From Terriglobus albidus (GTDB lineage Bacteria; Acidobacteriota; Terriglobia; Terriglobales; Acidobacteriaceae): a stretch of DNA of 64,000 nt. Below are positions 16,538-25,309 of this stretch, piece by piece. Every line of letters starts with the position of its first letter. The first letter of the stretch is position 1. The notes under the pieces were generated by a model that searched no databases, was not told the DNA's origin, and saw only the letters and a program-made list of their open reading frames with translations. The DNA is taken from contig NZ_CP042806.1 in assembly GCF_008000815.1 (NCBI RefSeq), positions 4,030,001 to 4,094,000 of the forward strand, in the 5' to 3' direction. The translations under genes and the position numbers were made by a program.

Positions 16538-17295
16538 GCGTGTCGCAATATCCGTGTTGTACTACCGGCGGCTACGCTCTGTGAACCTGATTTTTCCGGA
16601 AGGCCACCGAGGAATGACATATTCCGTAACCGATAACCCTCGCCGCGAACCGTTTCAATCAACGCAGCGCCATCCGATACCCCTTGCACGGTCAGCTTCC
16701 GGCGCAGGTAGTTGATGTATACGTCCACAACATTGGTCCCAGTATGGGACGTTGTCCGCCAAACACCCTTCAGAAGCTGTGCACGGGAAACGGCCTTCCC
16801 CTTATGGAGCAGGAGGTACTCGAGCAGGGCATATTCCTTTGAGGTCAGCTCTACTTCCACGTCGGCCACGCGCACCTGACGGAGCATACGGTTCACTTCC
16901 AGGACACCGTACTTCAGAAGCTGATCGGGTACGTGCTTCTTCCGGCGCATCACAGCACGGCAGCGCGCTGTTAACTCATGGAAGCTGAATGGTTTGAGCA
17001 GATAATCGTCGGCTCCGAGATCCAGACAGCGCACCCGCTCTTCGACCTGAGTCCGCCCGGTCAGTACAAGTACGGAAGTGTGGGGCATCCTGCGGTGTAC
17101 TTCCTCAAGCAGTTGAGCTCCATCCATTTTGGGCAAACTCAGATCCAGAACGACAAGCTCCGGATTCTCTTCCATTGCGTGATGGAGCGCGGCTTCTCCA
17201 TCCTGTAACCACTCGACTTGATGACCTTCTTTTTCAAGTCCCCTCTTCAAGAGCATTCCAAGGGCTTTATCGTCTTCCACCAGCAGAATTCCCAT
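16534..17295 (-). CDS. OmpR/PhoB-family response regulator
   Basis: This is a DNA-binding response regulator of 253 residues. The receiver domain has the acidic pair (VEDD), the phosphorylation site in VVLDLSLPKMDG and the conserved Lys in LLKPFS; the C-terminal winged helix has ELTSKEYALLEYLLLHKGK and VVDVYINYLRRKL. I chose ATG 17295 because GGAG lies 6 nt before it; a TTG four codons upstream overlaps that site. A tail of about 30 Ser/Gly-rich residues extends past the winged helix. It heads the trio with the DHp-like protein and the sigma-54 activator. No cognate full-length kinase is adjacent. Confidence 0.93.
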   Translation of the reverse strand: MGILLVEDDKALGMLLKRGLEKEGHQVEWLQDGEAALHHAMEENPELVVLDLSLPKMDGAQLLEEVHRRMPHTSVLVLTGRTQVEERVRCLDLGADDYLLKPFSFHELTARCRAVMRRKKHVPDQLLKYGVLEVNRMLRQVRVADVEVELTSKEYALLEYLLLHKGKAVSRAQLLKGVWRTTSHTGTNVVDVYINYLRRKLTVQGVSDGAALIETVRGEGYRLRNMSFLGGLPEKSGSQSVAAGSTTRILRHA

Positions 17296-17407
17296 TTGTT
17301 TCTCCAATTCACTGACTAACCTAGCGAAAAGCTAAAAGTTCCGACTCTTGCGTTCGTTCACGTCTTTGCAGATAAGACTTATGTACCTACCTTGATTCGT
17401 GCACAGG

Positions 17408-17441
17408 GGTAACCGCAAGCCTGCGTTACCAGGACTTTTTT
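17408..17441 (+). terminator. Orphan terminator-like hairpin in the divergent gap before lexA
   Basis: Arms GGTAAC...GTTACC with an inner GCA/TGC pair form a stem at 17408-17430, followed on the plus strand by AGGACTTTTTT. No plus-strand gene precedes it, so it could end antisense or upstream-promoter transcripts, insulating lexA. Low certainty. Confidence 0.35.
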
Positions 17442-17505
17442 GCCGCAGCCCCAAAACGGGAATCTAAAGAGGAATTTAGCGAGTTACTTCCTAACGTCTT
17501 CTCTG

Positions 17506-17533
17506 TTGCGATTCGCTTTTTATTCGCTAAAAT
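17506..17533 (+). promoter_or_regulatory. Candidate lexA promoter
   Basis: TTGCGA (17506-17511) and TAAAAT (17528-17533) are spaced by 16 bp. A start 7-8 nt past the -10 would fall at the ATG at 17541, implying a leaderless or nearly leaderless mRNA. This fits the lack of any ribosome-binding sequence before either possible lexA start. Confidence 0.5.
17511..17528 (+). promoter_or_regulatory. Direct repeat ATTCGCT-N4-ATTCGCT, candidate LexA operator
   Basis: Two exact copies of ATTCGCT (17511-17517 and 17522-17528) with an 11-bp period lie between the -35 and -10 of the candidate lexA promoter. Alphaproteobacterial LexA boxes are direct repeats (GTTC-N7-GTTC) with the same 11-bp period; here the equivalent would be ATTC-N7-ATTC. 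Autoregulation by LexA is the usual arrangement. The operator assignment is inference. Confidence 0.4.
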
Positions 17534-17540
17534 GTCAGAC

Positions 17541-18143
17541 ATGGCAATTACCCGGCGGCAAAAGGACGTTCTCGACTTCCTCACCTCATTCACGCAGCGT
17601 TGCGGATATTCCCCTTCGTATGAGGAGATCGCCAGCGGCCTCGGCGTCAATTCGCTTGCCACCGTTCACAAGCACATCACGAACCTACAGAACAAAGGTT
17701 TGTTGCAGCGTGCACACAATCGCAGCCGTTCGATCGACGTTCTACCGGCACGTTCTTCCAAGAAAGGTACCGATCGCCTTCCACTGTTAGGCCGCATTGC
17801 CGCTGGACGGCCGGTGGAAGCAGTCGAGACGGCTGAAACCATCTCGCTCAGCGATATTCTTGGCAACCGGGAGGTCTTCGCTCTCGAGGTCCGTGGCGAT
17901 TCCATGCGGGACGAACATATCGTCTCCGGCGACTATGTTCTGGTTGAGCGTACCCGCACCGCCCGGGAGGGCGAAATTGTCGTCGCTTTGGTGGACGGTA
18001 CTGATGCCACCCTAAAGCGGTTTTACAGGGAAGGCAGCATGATTCGCCTACAACCTTCAAACTCCGAGATGGCGCCGATCTTCGCCCCGGCGGCCGCGGT
18101 AACGATCCAGGGTAAGGTCCTGGGCGTGCTACGAAAGTACTAG
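17541..18143 (+). CDS. lexA: SOS repressor LexA
   Basis: LexA represses DNA-damage genes and cleaves itself with RecA help. From ATG 17541 it has 200 residues: an N-terminal winged HTH (RRQKDVLDFLTSFTQRCGYS then VHKHITNLQNKGLL), the Ala-Gly cleavage site at A88-G89 (GRIAAGRPV), catalytic Ser121 (GDSMRDEHI) and Lys159 (ATLKRFYREG). An in-frame ATG at 17532 is an alternative; it overlaps the putative -10, which favours 17541. The stop codon TAG is shared with the left end of a palindromic element. Confidence 0.97.
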   Translation: MAITRRQKDVLDFLTSFTQRCGYSPSYEEIASGLGVNSLATVHKHITNLQNKGLLQRAHNRSRSIDVLPARSSKKGTDRLPLLGRIAAGRPVEAVETAETISLSDILGNREVFALEVRGDSMRDEHIVSGDYVLVERTRTAREGEIVVALVDGTDATLKRFYREGSMIRLQPSNSEMAPIFAPAAAVTIQGKVLGVLRKY

Positions 18144-18262
18144 AGCATTTTTCCTGTTGCTGGGTATCCCGGGAGGAGCGTGCAGCGGCGTTTTCATTGC
18201 GGAAAACGAAAACGCCCGTAGATGCGGAAACCCTACACTACGCCTACAGGAAAAATGCTCTA
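18141..18262 (+). repeat. Palindromic MITE-like element, copy 1 (122 bp)
   Basis: The ends are perfect 17-bp inverted repeats, TAGAGCATTTTTCCTGT and its complement. The interior carries GGTATCCCGGGAGGAGCG, then a GGCGTTTT...AAAACGCC hairpin with a 7-base internal duplication. TA lies at both outer ends, consistent with insertion into a TA target. It begins in the lexA stop codon; removing the element and one TA would leave TAC-TAA, so lexA is unchanged. Confidence 0.85.
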
Positions 18263-18375
18263 ACCCACCAGGCCGCCTAAGGGCGTGTCCTCTGTTACCT
18301 AACTTTCAGGGAACCAATCTCCTATTTCGCGCGTACTCCCTTCCGTAACCACCCCACCGGAGGATCAGGAGTATC

Positions 18376-19584
18376 ATGGCCGCACCCCGCAAATCCAAGC
18401 GCAAACTGTATATCTGGGGCGGCATTGCCGTCGTCGTTCTGGCCGCGGGCCTTACGTTTGCCATCAAGGCCTCCGGCTCCAGTTCGAAGATTGATGCTTC
18501 CCAGTTGTCGAAGGTGGAACGCGGCGACATCGCTCGCTCTGTAGTTGCCACCGGTAAGGTTCAGCCCATCGTCAAAGTCGAGGTCAAATCCAAGGCCTCC
18601 GGCATCGTCACTAAGCTTTTTGCCGATATCAACCAGCCGGTCAAGATCGGCCAGCCTCTTGCCCAGCTCGACCAGCAGGAACTTCTCGATCAGGTTGCCG
18701 CCCAGAAGGCGCAACTGACCGCCGCAGAATCCAACGCTCGGGCCGCCGCCGCCGCAATCGAGTTCGACAAAGTGAATGCCCAGGCTCCTGATCTGCCCAA
18801 CTTCAAAAACACTTACGAACGCGCTTTTGCGATGTCCAAGCAAGGAGTTGTCAGCCAGCAGGCGCTGGATGATGCGCAGCAGAAGTACGCTGCCGCCGCC
18901 AATGCGCGCGATAAAGCTCTTGCCCAGATCACCGTTGACACCGCCAAATTGCACCAGGCGGAGGCACAGGTTGCGCAGGCTCAGGCATCGCTCAAACAGC
19001 TTGAAGAGCAGCTCAGCTACACCAACATCGTCTCTCCGATCGACGGCATGATCCTCTCCCGGGATGTAGAGCTCGGCAATGCCGTCAGCTCCATTCTTGT
19101 GATGGGATCCACCGCCACCCTGGTCATGACCCTGGGCGATACAACCCAGGTCTACGTACAGGGCAAGGTCGATGAGAGCGATATCGGCAAGGTTTACCTG
19201 GGTCAGCCTGCTCGCATCCGCGTGGAAAGCTTCAAGGACAAAGTCTTCAACGGCAAGGTCACCAAGATCGCTCCGTTGGGTGTCGAGAAGGACAACGTTA
19301 CGACCTTCGAAGTACGGGTATCGATCGACAATCCCGGCGGCGAGTTGAAGGCCAATATGACCGCAAACGCCGAGGTCATCCTCGAAGAGCACAAGAATGT
19401 GCTCACCGTTCCGGAGCAGGCTGTTATCTACGATAAGCAGCGTAACGCCAGCATCGAGATCCCGGACTCCAAGGCAGAGAAGGGCCGCCGGAAAGTCCCC
19501 GTAAAAGTAGGCATCTCCAACGGCACAAGGACCGAGCTTCTGAGCGGTCTCAACCAGAACGACCAGGTCATTCTGCAGCAGTAA
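18376..19584 (+). CDS. Periplasmic adaptor (membrane fusion protein) of an efflux system, HlyD/MacA-like
   Basis: This 402-residue protein has an N-terminal membrane anchor (IWGGIAVVVLAAGLTFAI), a lipoyl half-motif (ASGIVTKLFADINQPVKIGQ), a long alpha-hairpin coiled coil (about residues 105-215), the second lipoyl half (SPIDGMILSRDVELGNAV) and beta-barrel domains. That is the layout of adaptors linking an inner-membrane pump to an outer-membrane channel. GGAGG and AGGAG sequences precede the ATG. No ABC or RND pump gene follows; the next gene is an exported beta-solenoid protein. The transported substrate is unknown. Confidence 0.9.
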   Translation: MAAPRKSKRKLYIWGGIAVVVLAAGLTFAIKASGSSSKIDASQLSKVERGDIARSVVATGKVQPIVKVEVKSKASGIVTKLFADINQPVKIGQPLAQLDQQELLDQVAAQKAQLTAAESNARAAAAAIEFDKVNAQAPDLPNFKNTYERAFAMSKQGVVSQQALDDAQQKYAAAANARDKALAQITVDTAKLHQAEAQVAQAQASLKQLEEQLSYTNIVSPIDGMILSRDVELGNAVSSILVMGSTATLVMTLGDTTQVYVQGKVDESDIGKVYLGQPARIRVESFKDKVFNGKVTKIAPLGVEKDNVTTFEVRVSIDNPGGELKANMTANAEVILEEHKNVLTVPEQAVIYDKQRNASIEIPDSKAEKGRRKVPVKVGISNGTRTELLSGLNQNDQVILQQ

Positions 19585-19620
19585 ACTGCGTTTTATCGTG
19601 AAACCATAGAGGGAACAACC

Positions 19621-20529
19621 ATGAAGATCCTTCGTACTCTACTTACCGCAACCGCACTCGCAGCCGTCGCCGTACTCGCCACGGCTGAGGACTTTTCCCG
19701 TACCCTCACTGTCTCCGGGTCGACCAATGTCAGCGTCTCCACTGGTTCCGGATACGTCAAGGTTGTTCCCGGCTCGAATTCGGAGGTTCGGATCGTCGGC
19801 CACGTTCGCGCCGGCTCCGGAGGATGGTTTGCCGGTAATGCCGACGAGCGCATCCGCCAGATTGTCGCCAACCCGCCCATTGTTCAGTCGGGTTCCAGCG
19901 TTACGATCGGTCAGACTCAAGGCAATAACGATCTTTACCGTAATATCGTCATCGACTACGACATCAACGTTCCGACCGCGACAAATCTCCGGGCCAACTC
20001 CGGTTCCGGTTCCGTCATGATCGGCGGAATCATGGGAGCAGTTACCGCCAATACCGGTTCCGGTGACGTTCAAGTCTCAAATATTGGCTCAGATGCGAAG
20101 CTGGAAACCGGCTCAGGATCGATCCGCGCCGACGGAATTCATGGTTCAGCGACGCTTCAGACGGGCTCTGGTGACATTGAGCTTCGCCAGTCGGCCGCCG
20201 GCGACGTGCGTGCCCAAACGGGATCCGGCTCCCTCCGGATCCACGGTTTCAACGGAGGTCTGCGGGCTGGAACCGGATCTGGAGATATCGAAATTGACGG
20301 TACGCCGTCTTCCGACTGGAAACTCGAGACCGGATCAGGCTCGGTTCGGCTTACCGTGGGGAACGCCAAGTTTTCCCTTAACGCATCTACCGGATCCGGA
20401 ACGGTGCGCGTAGCGCAGCCCATCCTGATGCAGGGTACGCTCAATCGCCACCATGTCCTTGGCGCCGTCAACGGCGGCGGACCTGTAATCAAAGCTGAGA
20501 CCGGATCAGGAGACATCGAAATTCGCTAA
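19621..20529 (+). CDS. Exported DUF4097-like beta-solenoid protein with TGSG repeats
   Basis: The 302-residue protein starts with a signal peptide (ILRTLLTATALAAVAVLATA) and is then built of repeats carrying (T/S/A)GSG followed by a beta-strand such as DIELR or SIRAD. About eleven such motifs occur; in the C-terminal half they recur every 18-19 residues, the pitch of a beta-helix coil. This matches the DUF4097/putative adhesin class seen in many bacteria, whose function is not known. It follows the adaptor gene by 36 nt and ends in a strong terminator, so the two are probably co-transcribed. Confidence 0.85.
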   Translation: MKILRTLLTATALAAVAVLATAEDFSRTLTVSGSTNVSVSTGSGYVKVVPGSNSEVRIVGHVRAGSGGWFAGNADERIRQIVANPPIVQSGSSVTIGQTQGNNDLYRNIVIDYDINVPTATNLRANSGSGSVMIGGIMGAVTANTGSGDVQVSNIGSDAKLETGSGSIRADGIHGSATLQTGSGDIELRQSAAGDVRAQTGSGSLRIHGFNGGLRAGTGSGDIEIDGTPSSDWKLETGSGSVRLTVGNAKFSLNASTGSGTVRVAQPILMQGTLNRHHVLGAVNGGGPVIKAETGSGDIEIR

Positions 20530-20548
20530 CAGGTTTAACTTCCTTACC

Positions 20549-20583
20549 GCGGCGGAGAGTGCAGACTCCGCCGCTCTTTTTTT
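20549..20583 (+). terminator. Rho-independent terminator after the DUF4097-like gene
   Basis: Stem arms GCGGCGGAG (20549-20557) and CTCCGCCGC (20566-20574) are followed by a run of eight T within 20576-20583. The strong stem and U-tract mark the end of the adaptor/solenoid operon. Confidence 0.92.
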
Positions 20584-20592
20584 AAGCCAGGC

Positions 20593-20707
20593 TAGAGCAT
20601 TTTTCCTGTAGGTGTGTGCAGGACTTGTGCACCTATGGGCGTTTTTCGCAATGAAAACGCCGCTGCACTCCCCTTCCGGAATACCCAGCAACAGGAAAAA
20701 TGCTCTA
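20593..20707 (-). repeat. Palindromic MITE-like element, copy 2 (115 bp, inverted relative to copy 1)
   Basis: The 17-bp ends are identical to copy 1 and the interior is its reverse complement with a few differences. It lies about 10 bp after the terminator T-run and about 50 bp before the phosphatase gene, so unlike the other three it does not touch a stop codon. Confidence 0.85.
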
Positions 20708-20759
20708 GGACGCCCTAGGCTTGCGCTGCACCTTCCATGCCTTGCACACTCTAGAGAGA

Positions 20760-21449
20760 ATGGCTCTACCACCCCCCTCCCAGCTTCGTCTCCTCGTCTT
20801 CGATCTCGACGGAACCCTGATCGACTCCCGGCAGGATCTCACCAATTCCGTCAATGCAATGCTGAGTCACCTGGGGAAGCCGGCTCTGCCAGACGCTGTC
20901 ATTACCACCTATATCGGCGACGGAGCATCCATGCTGGTACGCCGCGCGCTCGGCGACCCGGAGGGGGATCTACACGACGAAGAGTATGTCCAACAGGCCC
21001 TGACCTTCTTCCTGGACTACTATCGGGTACACAAGCTCGATTTCACCCTCGTCTACGACGGTGTGCTCCAATCACTTGAAGCCATCCGTATAGCTCATCC
21101 TCATCTGAAGATGGCCATACTTACGAACAAACCCGTCAATCCGTCCCGTGAAATTAGCCGTGCTTTGGGCCTGGAGCCATTTTTCTTCGAAAACTATGGA
21201 GGCAACAGCTTTCATACCAAGAAACCCGATCCATTGGGACTTGAGACACTCATGCATGAAGCTGCCGCCACACCCGGCCAAACCGTGATGATAGGGGACT
21301 CGGCCGTAGACATCCTTACTGCACAGAATGCCGGAGCATGGTCGATTGGGTGCACCTTTGGTCTGTCAGCCGACACACTGAAAACCGTAGCTCCCACCTG
21401 CCTCTGTAATTCGCCAAAACAGTGGGCATCTATCTTGGGACCGGCGTAA
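20760..21449 (+). CDS. HAD-superfamily phosphatase, phosphoglycolate phosphatase-like
   Basis: The 229-residue protein has the HAD motifs in order: FDLDGTLIDS (nucleophile and acid Asp), ILTNKP (motif II), a Lys in HTKKPDP (motif III) and MIGDSAVDILTAQNA (motif IV). A helical cap lies between motifs I and II, as in the Gph/PGP subgroup that dephosphorylates 2-phosphoglycolate. The exact substrate cannot be told from sequence. I chose ATG 20760 with AGAGAG upstream; a TTG at 20721 is in frame but has no support. Confidence 0.88.
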   Translation: MALPPPSQLRLLVFDLDGTLIDSRQDLTNSVNAMLSHLGKPALPDAVITTYIGDGASMLVRRALGDPEGDLHDEEYVQQALTFFLDYYRVHKLDFTLVYDGVLQSLEAIRIAHPHLKMAILTNKPVNPSREISRALGLEPFFFENYGGNSFHTKKPDPLGLETLMHEAAATPGQTVMIGDSAVDILTAQNAGAWSIGCTFGLSADTLKTVAPTCLCNSPKQWASILGPA

Positions 21450-21524
21450 AAATCTCTGTTCTTCGTTCAAACTTCCATATAACCTAAATGAGACACTGAG
21501 TGAGATAATAGACGTTTATTTGTG

Positions 21525-22094
21525 ATGCAGCTTATTGATACCCCTCTCAAAGACGTCAAGCGCGTCCTTCCCAAGGTCTTCGAAGACACGCGGGGCTGGT
21601 TCGCAGAAACATATTCACAGCGGACCTTCGCTCACGCGGGGTTGCCAAACAAGTTTGTCCAGGACAATCAGTCTTTCTCCCGGAAAGGTGTACTGCGCGG
21701 TCTCCACTATCAGCTCGGCAAACCGCAGGGCAAGCTCGTGCGCGCTCTTACGGGTCACATTTGGGACGTTGCCGTCGACCTTCGCCGCGACTCCCCTGAC
21801 TTCGGTAAATGGGCCAGCTTCCACCTCAGCGAAGACCGCGTTGAATACCTCTGGATTCCCGAAGGCTTTGCCCATGGCTTCCTCGTGCTTTCAGAAAGCG
21901 CCCACATCCTTTACAAAACAACCGACTTCTATCTCCCCGCGGGAGAACGTTGCATCCGCTGGGATGACGCGACGCTGGCGATTGACTGGCCTCTCGATGA
22001 AGTAGACACCGTTTTGGTCTCCCCAAAGGACGAACATGGCATGAGCTTTCTACAGGCCGAACTCCCGCCCGTAGGGGAACCTGTACATCACTAA
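21525..22094 (+). CDS. rmlC: dTDP-4-dehydrorhamnose 3,5-epimerase RmlC
   Basis: RmlC makes dTDP-4-keto-L-rhamnose in the rhamnose pathway. The 189-residue cupin has the family motifs FVQDNQSFSRKGVLRGLHYQ (catalytic His in the last five residues) and WIPEGFAHGFLVLSE. It is on the plus strand, convergent with rmlD, so rmlC and rmlB-A-D are separate units. GTG 21522 is an alternative start. Its stop TAA is shared with the left end of palindromic element copy 3. Confidence 0.95.
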   Translation: MQLIDTPLKDVKRVLPKVFEDTRGWFAETYSQRTFAHAGLPNKFVQDNQSFSRKGVLRGLHYQLGKPQGKLVRALTGHIWDVAVDLRRDSPDFGKWASFHLSEDRVEYLWIPEGFAHGFLVLSESAHILYKTTDFYLPAGERCIRWDDATLAIDWPLDEVDTVLVSPKDEHGMSFLQAELPPVGEPVHH

Positions 22095-22203
22095 AGCATT
22101 TCCCTAGGTGTAGAGTAGGGCTTCCACATCGATGGGCGTTTTCCGCAATGAAAACGCCGCTGCACGCCCCTCCCGGAATACCCAGCAACAGGGAAATGCT
22201 CTA
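22092..22203 (-). repeat. Palindromic MITE-like element, copy 3 (112 bp)
   Basis: Left end TAAAGCATTTCCCT and right end AGGGAAATGCTCTA are variants of the copy 1 termini. The core with GGCGTTTT and AAAACGCC is conserved, in the same orientation as copy 2. It begins in the rmlC stop codon; removing it with one TA leaves CAC-TAG, so the rmlC end is preserved. Confidence 0.82.
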
Positions 22204-22210
22204 GAAATGG

Positions 22211-22261
22211 AAACATACCGGAAGACGGATTCTTTACAAGAACCCGTCTTCCGGTATGTTT
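22211..22261. terminator. Bidirectional terminator between rmlC and rmlD
   Basis: A perfect 18-bp stem (AAACATACCGGAAGACGG at 22211-22228 with its complement at 22244-22261) closes a 15-base loop. AT-rich ends of the stem provide U-runs in both directions, which suits the convergent rmlC and rmlD. Confidence 0.85.
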
Positions 22262-23155
22262 TTAGATTTCCAGCATCGCTGCTCGCAGCGAGTCCTGCCA
22301 GGCCGGCATGGTAAATCCCAGCATCCGCTGTAACAGTTCACAATTTAAGCGAGAGTTGGTTGGCCTTCTGGCGGGCGTTGGATATTCCTCGGTTCTGATT
22401 GGTGTGAGCTTCGCCCAGGACTGCACTGGCTCCTTCTCCTGGGCCAGCGTCAGGAAGGCCCGCGCGAAATCAAACCATGTGGTCTCTCCGGCGTCACTGG
22501 CGTGGTAGATGCCGCCTAAGCGCCGAGCTTCGGCGAGGCAATCTCCCGCTGCTTCACAACGACGAATGGCGTGCATCGTAAGACGGGCGAGATCGCGCGC
22601 CCATGTGGGAGCTCCGTGCTGGTCAGCCACAATACGCAGCTCTTCTCTCTCCCGGGCAAACCGCAGGATAGTACGGACAAAATTTTTACCGGTGGAGTTG
22701 TAGACCCAACTCGTCCGGAAGATGAAATGCGCAGCTCCAGTTGCCGCAAGTGCACGTTCGCCTGCCAGTTTGCTGGCTCCGTAGACGCTCAACGGCCCCG
22801 TTGGATCCGTCTCGACATAGGCCGTGTTCCCTACCCCGGCAAAGACGTAGTCCGTCGAAAAGTGGATCACCACGGCATCGAGAGCAGCAGCCTCTTCTCC
22901 TAGAACCTGCGGCAACTCAGCATTGAGCCGAAATGCCATCTCCGGCTCCTGTTCTGCCTTATCCACGGCCGTATAGGCCGCCGGATTGATAATCCAGCGA
23001 GGCCGCAAGGAGCGAATATATCGCCTCACGGCATCCAGATCGCTCAGATCGAGCTCTGCTCGCCGCGGCGTGGCCATCGTTCCAAGCGGATTCAACATCG
23101 GCTCAAGCTCACTGCCGACTTGCCCGCTGGCTCCGGTTAAAAAAAACGGCCCCAT
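22262..23155 (-). CDS. rmlD: dTDP-4-dehydrorhamnose reductase RmlD
   Basis: RmlD catalyses the last step to dTDP-L-rhamnose. The 297-residue SDR enzyme has the NAD(P) motif GASGQVG near the N-terminus, the family stretch IINPAAYTAVDKAE, and the catalytic pair in YGASKLAGE. The start overlaps the rmlA stop by 1 nt, so translation is coupled. An eight-T run (FFL codons 4-6) lies just inside the start. Confidence 0.95.
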   Translation of the reverse strand: MGPFFLTGASGQVGSELEPMLNPLGTMATPRRAELDLSDLDAVRRYIRSLRPRWIINPAAYTAVDKAEQEPEMAFRLNAELPQVLGEEAAALDAVVIHFSTDYVFAGVGNTAYVETDPTGPLSVYGASKLAGERALAATGAAHFIFRTSWVYNSTGKNFVRTILRFAREREELRIVADQHGAPTWARDLARLTMHAIRRCEAAGDCLAEARRLGGIYHASDAGETTWFDFARAFLTLAQEKEPVQSWAKLTPIRTEEYPTPARRPTNSRLNCELLQRMLGFTMPAWQDSLRAAMLEI

Positions 23156-24030
23156 CAGAAGATCCGTTCTTTCAGGATGCGATGAAGATAGTTGGCATAG
23201 CTGCTCTTACCGATCCTCTTCGCCAAGGCCCCGAGCTCTTCGCTGGAAATCCATCTCTTGCGGAATGCGATCTCTTCGGGACACGCTACCTTCAGGCCCT
23301 GCCGATGCTCGATGGCATGAATAAATGTCCCCGCCTCAAGCAAGGAATCGTGCGTTCCGGTATCAAGCCAGGCTGTCCCACGACCAAGGTTCTGTACCGC
23401 AAGCTCTCCACGTTCCAGGTACCACCGATTCACGTCTGTGATTTCCAGCTCACCGCGTTCCGAAGGCTTAATGGATTCGGCAACTCGAACGATCTGAGAG
23501 TCGTAAAAATAAACTCCCGTAACGGCATACGACGACTTTGGTTCCTTAGGCTTCTCTTCGAGAGAGATCGCATTTCCGGCGGCGTCAAACTCCACCACGC
23601 CATAGCGCTCTGGGTCAGAAACCCTGTATGCGAATACGGTTGCGCCATTCGTTTTCTGCGAGGCTGCCTGTAGTTTTTTGGGCAACTCGTGGCCGAAAAA
23701 GATGTTGTCACCAAGTACCAGGCAGCAGCCCTCACCGGCCAGAAAATCTCTTCCAATCAGAAAGGCCTGTGCCAAGCCATCAGGACTCTCCTGCACCGCA
23801 TATTGAAACGACAGTCCCCATTGGCTGCCGTCTCCCAACAGTTGCTCAAATCGCGGCGTATCCTGCGGCGTCGAAATGATAAGAATTTCGCGGATATCAG
23901 ATAACATCAGCACGGACAGCGGGTAGTAAATCATCGGCTTGTCGTACACAGGCAACAATTGTTTTGACACCGCCTGCGTCACCGGATACAGCCGCGTACC
24001 AGAACCTCCGGCCAGAATGATTCCTTTCAT
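23155..24030 (-). CDS. rmlA: Glucose-1-phosphate thymidylyltransferase RmlA
   Basis: RmlA makes dTDP-glucose, the first step of the dTDP-rhamnose pathway. The 291-residue protein has the nucleotidyltransferase signature [20 protein letters not shown] followed by [12 protein letters not shown], and [12 protein letters not shown]. The ATG follows the rmlB stop directly. No lesions are visible. Confidence 0.97.
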   Translation of the reverse strand: MKGIILAGGSGTRLYPVTQAVSKQLLPVYDKPMIYYPLSVLMLSDIREILIISTPQDTPRFEQLLGDGSQWGLSFQYAVQESPDGLAQAFLIGRDFLAGEGCCLVLGDNIFFGHELPKKLQAASQKTNGATVFAYRVSDPERYGVVEFDAAGNAISLEEKPKEPKSSYAVTGVYFYDSQIVRVAESIKPSERGELEITDVNRWYLERGELAVQNLGRGTAWLDTGTHDSLLEAGTFIHAIEHRQGLKVACPEEIAFRKRWISSEELGALAKRIGKSSYANYLHRILKERIF

Positions 24031-25119
24031 CTACAACTCCGCCTTCCGAAACCCATAGTTCTTTTCAATCCACTGCTTATAGACACCACTCGTGACGTTT
24101 TCGGTCCACGTTTTGTTAGCCAGATACCACTCCACCGTCTTCCGAAGACCCGTCTCAAAACTCTCAGCCGGTTTCCACCCCAGCTCCCGCTCGACTTTTC
24201 TGGCGTCAATGGCATACCGTCTGTCGTGCCCTGGGCGATCCGTCACAAAACGGATGAGCTGCCGATGAGGCCGGAAGGCAGATTTCGGCACGAGTTCGTC
24301 CAACAGTTCGCATAGGAACGTCACGACTTCCAGATTCGTTCGCTGGTTGCAGCCTCCGATGTTGTACGTCTCGCCCACTGTTCCATTTGCCAGAACCGTC
24401 CGAATAGCTGAGCAATGGTCCTTTACGTACAGCCAGTCCCGAACCTGCAAGCCATCACCATACACCGGCAGAGGTTTCCCCTCCAATGCGTGGGTAATCA
24501 TCAGCGGAATCAGCTTTTCCGGGAAGTGATATGGCCCATAGTTATTGGAACAGTTGGTCATCAACGTCGGGAGACCGTAGGTGTGATGCCACGCTCTGAC
24601 GAGGTGGTCACTCGCAGCCTTGCTCGCCGCATAGGGGGAGTTTGGCGCGTATGGCGTTTCTTCGTGGAAAGCCGGATCCTCCGTCTTCAGTGTCCCGAAA
24701 ACTTCATCGGTAGACACATGATGGAATCGGAAGTTCTCTTTTTCCTCCCCTTCCAGGGTCCGGTAGAAGGCCAAAGCACCTCGTAACAGTTGGAAGGTCC
24801 CGTCGATATTGGTCTTTAGAAAAGCCTCCGGCCCGAGGATAGAGCGGTCAACATGGCTCTCGGCGGCGAAATGGACAATTGCCTGCGGGCGGTGACGCTC
24901 CAGCAGGTCGGCTACCAATTCCCCGTCACAGATATCCCCGTGGACGAAGGTATAGCGGGGATTGTTTTCCAGAGACGCCAGGGTTAGCGGGTTTCCGGCA
25001 TACGTCAGCTTATCGAGATTGATGACAGGTGACGACTCCGTCTCAATCCAGTCCAGTACAAAATTGCTTCCTATAAAACCGGCGCCGCCGGTCACCAGAA
25101 TCGGTTTGATTTCTGTCAT
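24031..25119 (-). CDS. rmlB: dTDP-glucose 4,6-dehydratase RmlB
   Basis: RmlB converts dTDP-glucose to the 4-keto-6-deoxy sugar. The 362-residue extended SDR has [10 protein letters not shown] at the N-terminus, [12 protein letters not shown], the active-site [11 protein letters not shown] and the catalytic YAASKAASD. It is first in the rmlB-rmlA-rmlD operon, divergent from murQ. In the 190-bp gap two AT-rich -10-like elements and a 6-bp inverted repeat (ATAATC/GATTAT, 25175-25190) lie upstream, but I cannot fix a promoter. Confidence 0.97.
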   Translation of the reverse strand: MTEIKPILVTGGAGFIGSNFVLDWIETESSPVINLDKLTYAGNPLTLASLENNPRYTFVHGDICDGELVADLLERHRPQAIVHFAAESHVDRSILGPEAFLKTNIDGTFQLLRGALAFYRTLEGEEKENFRFHHVSTDEVFGTLKTEDPAFHEETPYAPNSPYAASKAASDHLVRAWHHTYGLPTLMTNCSNNYGPYHFPEKLIPLMITHALEGKPLPVYGDGLQVRDWLYVKDHCSAIRTVLANGTVGETYNIGGCNQRTNLEVVTFLCELLDELVPKSAFRPHRQLIRFVTDRPGHDRRYAIDARKVERELGWKPAESFETGLRKTVEWYLANKTWTENVTSGVYKQWIEKNYGFRKAEL

Positions 25120-25309
25120 GCTTAGTGCTTTTGGCCCTCTTCCTCAGCAGCCTGCCCGGCAAGCCACTTCCTCAATAATCTTTGGATTATCTCTAATATT
25201 CTACCTTCCCGGAGAGGGCGCATCACTTCCGTAACGGCCATCCACAACACACATCTGTCGCATCCAAGCAACTTAGGACTAGAATGGTTCCGCCTGTATC
25301 GATACCCTT

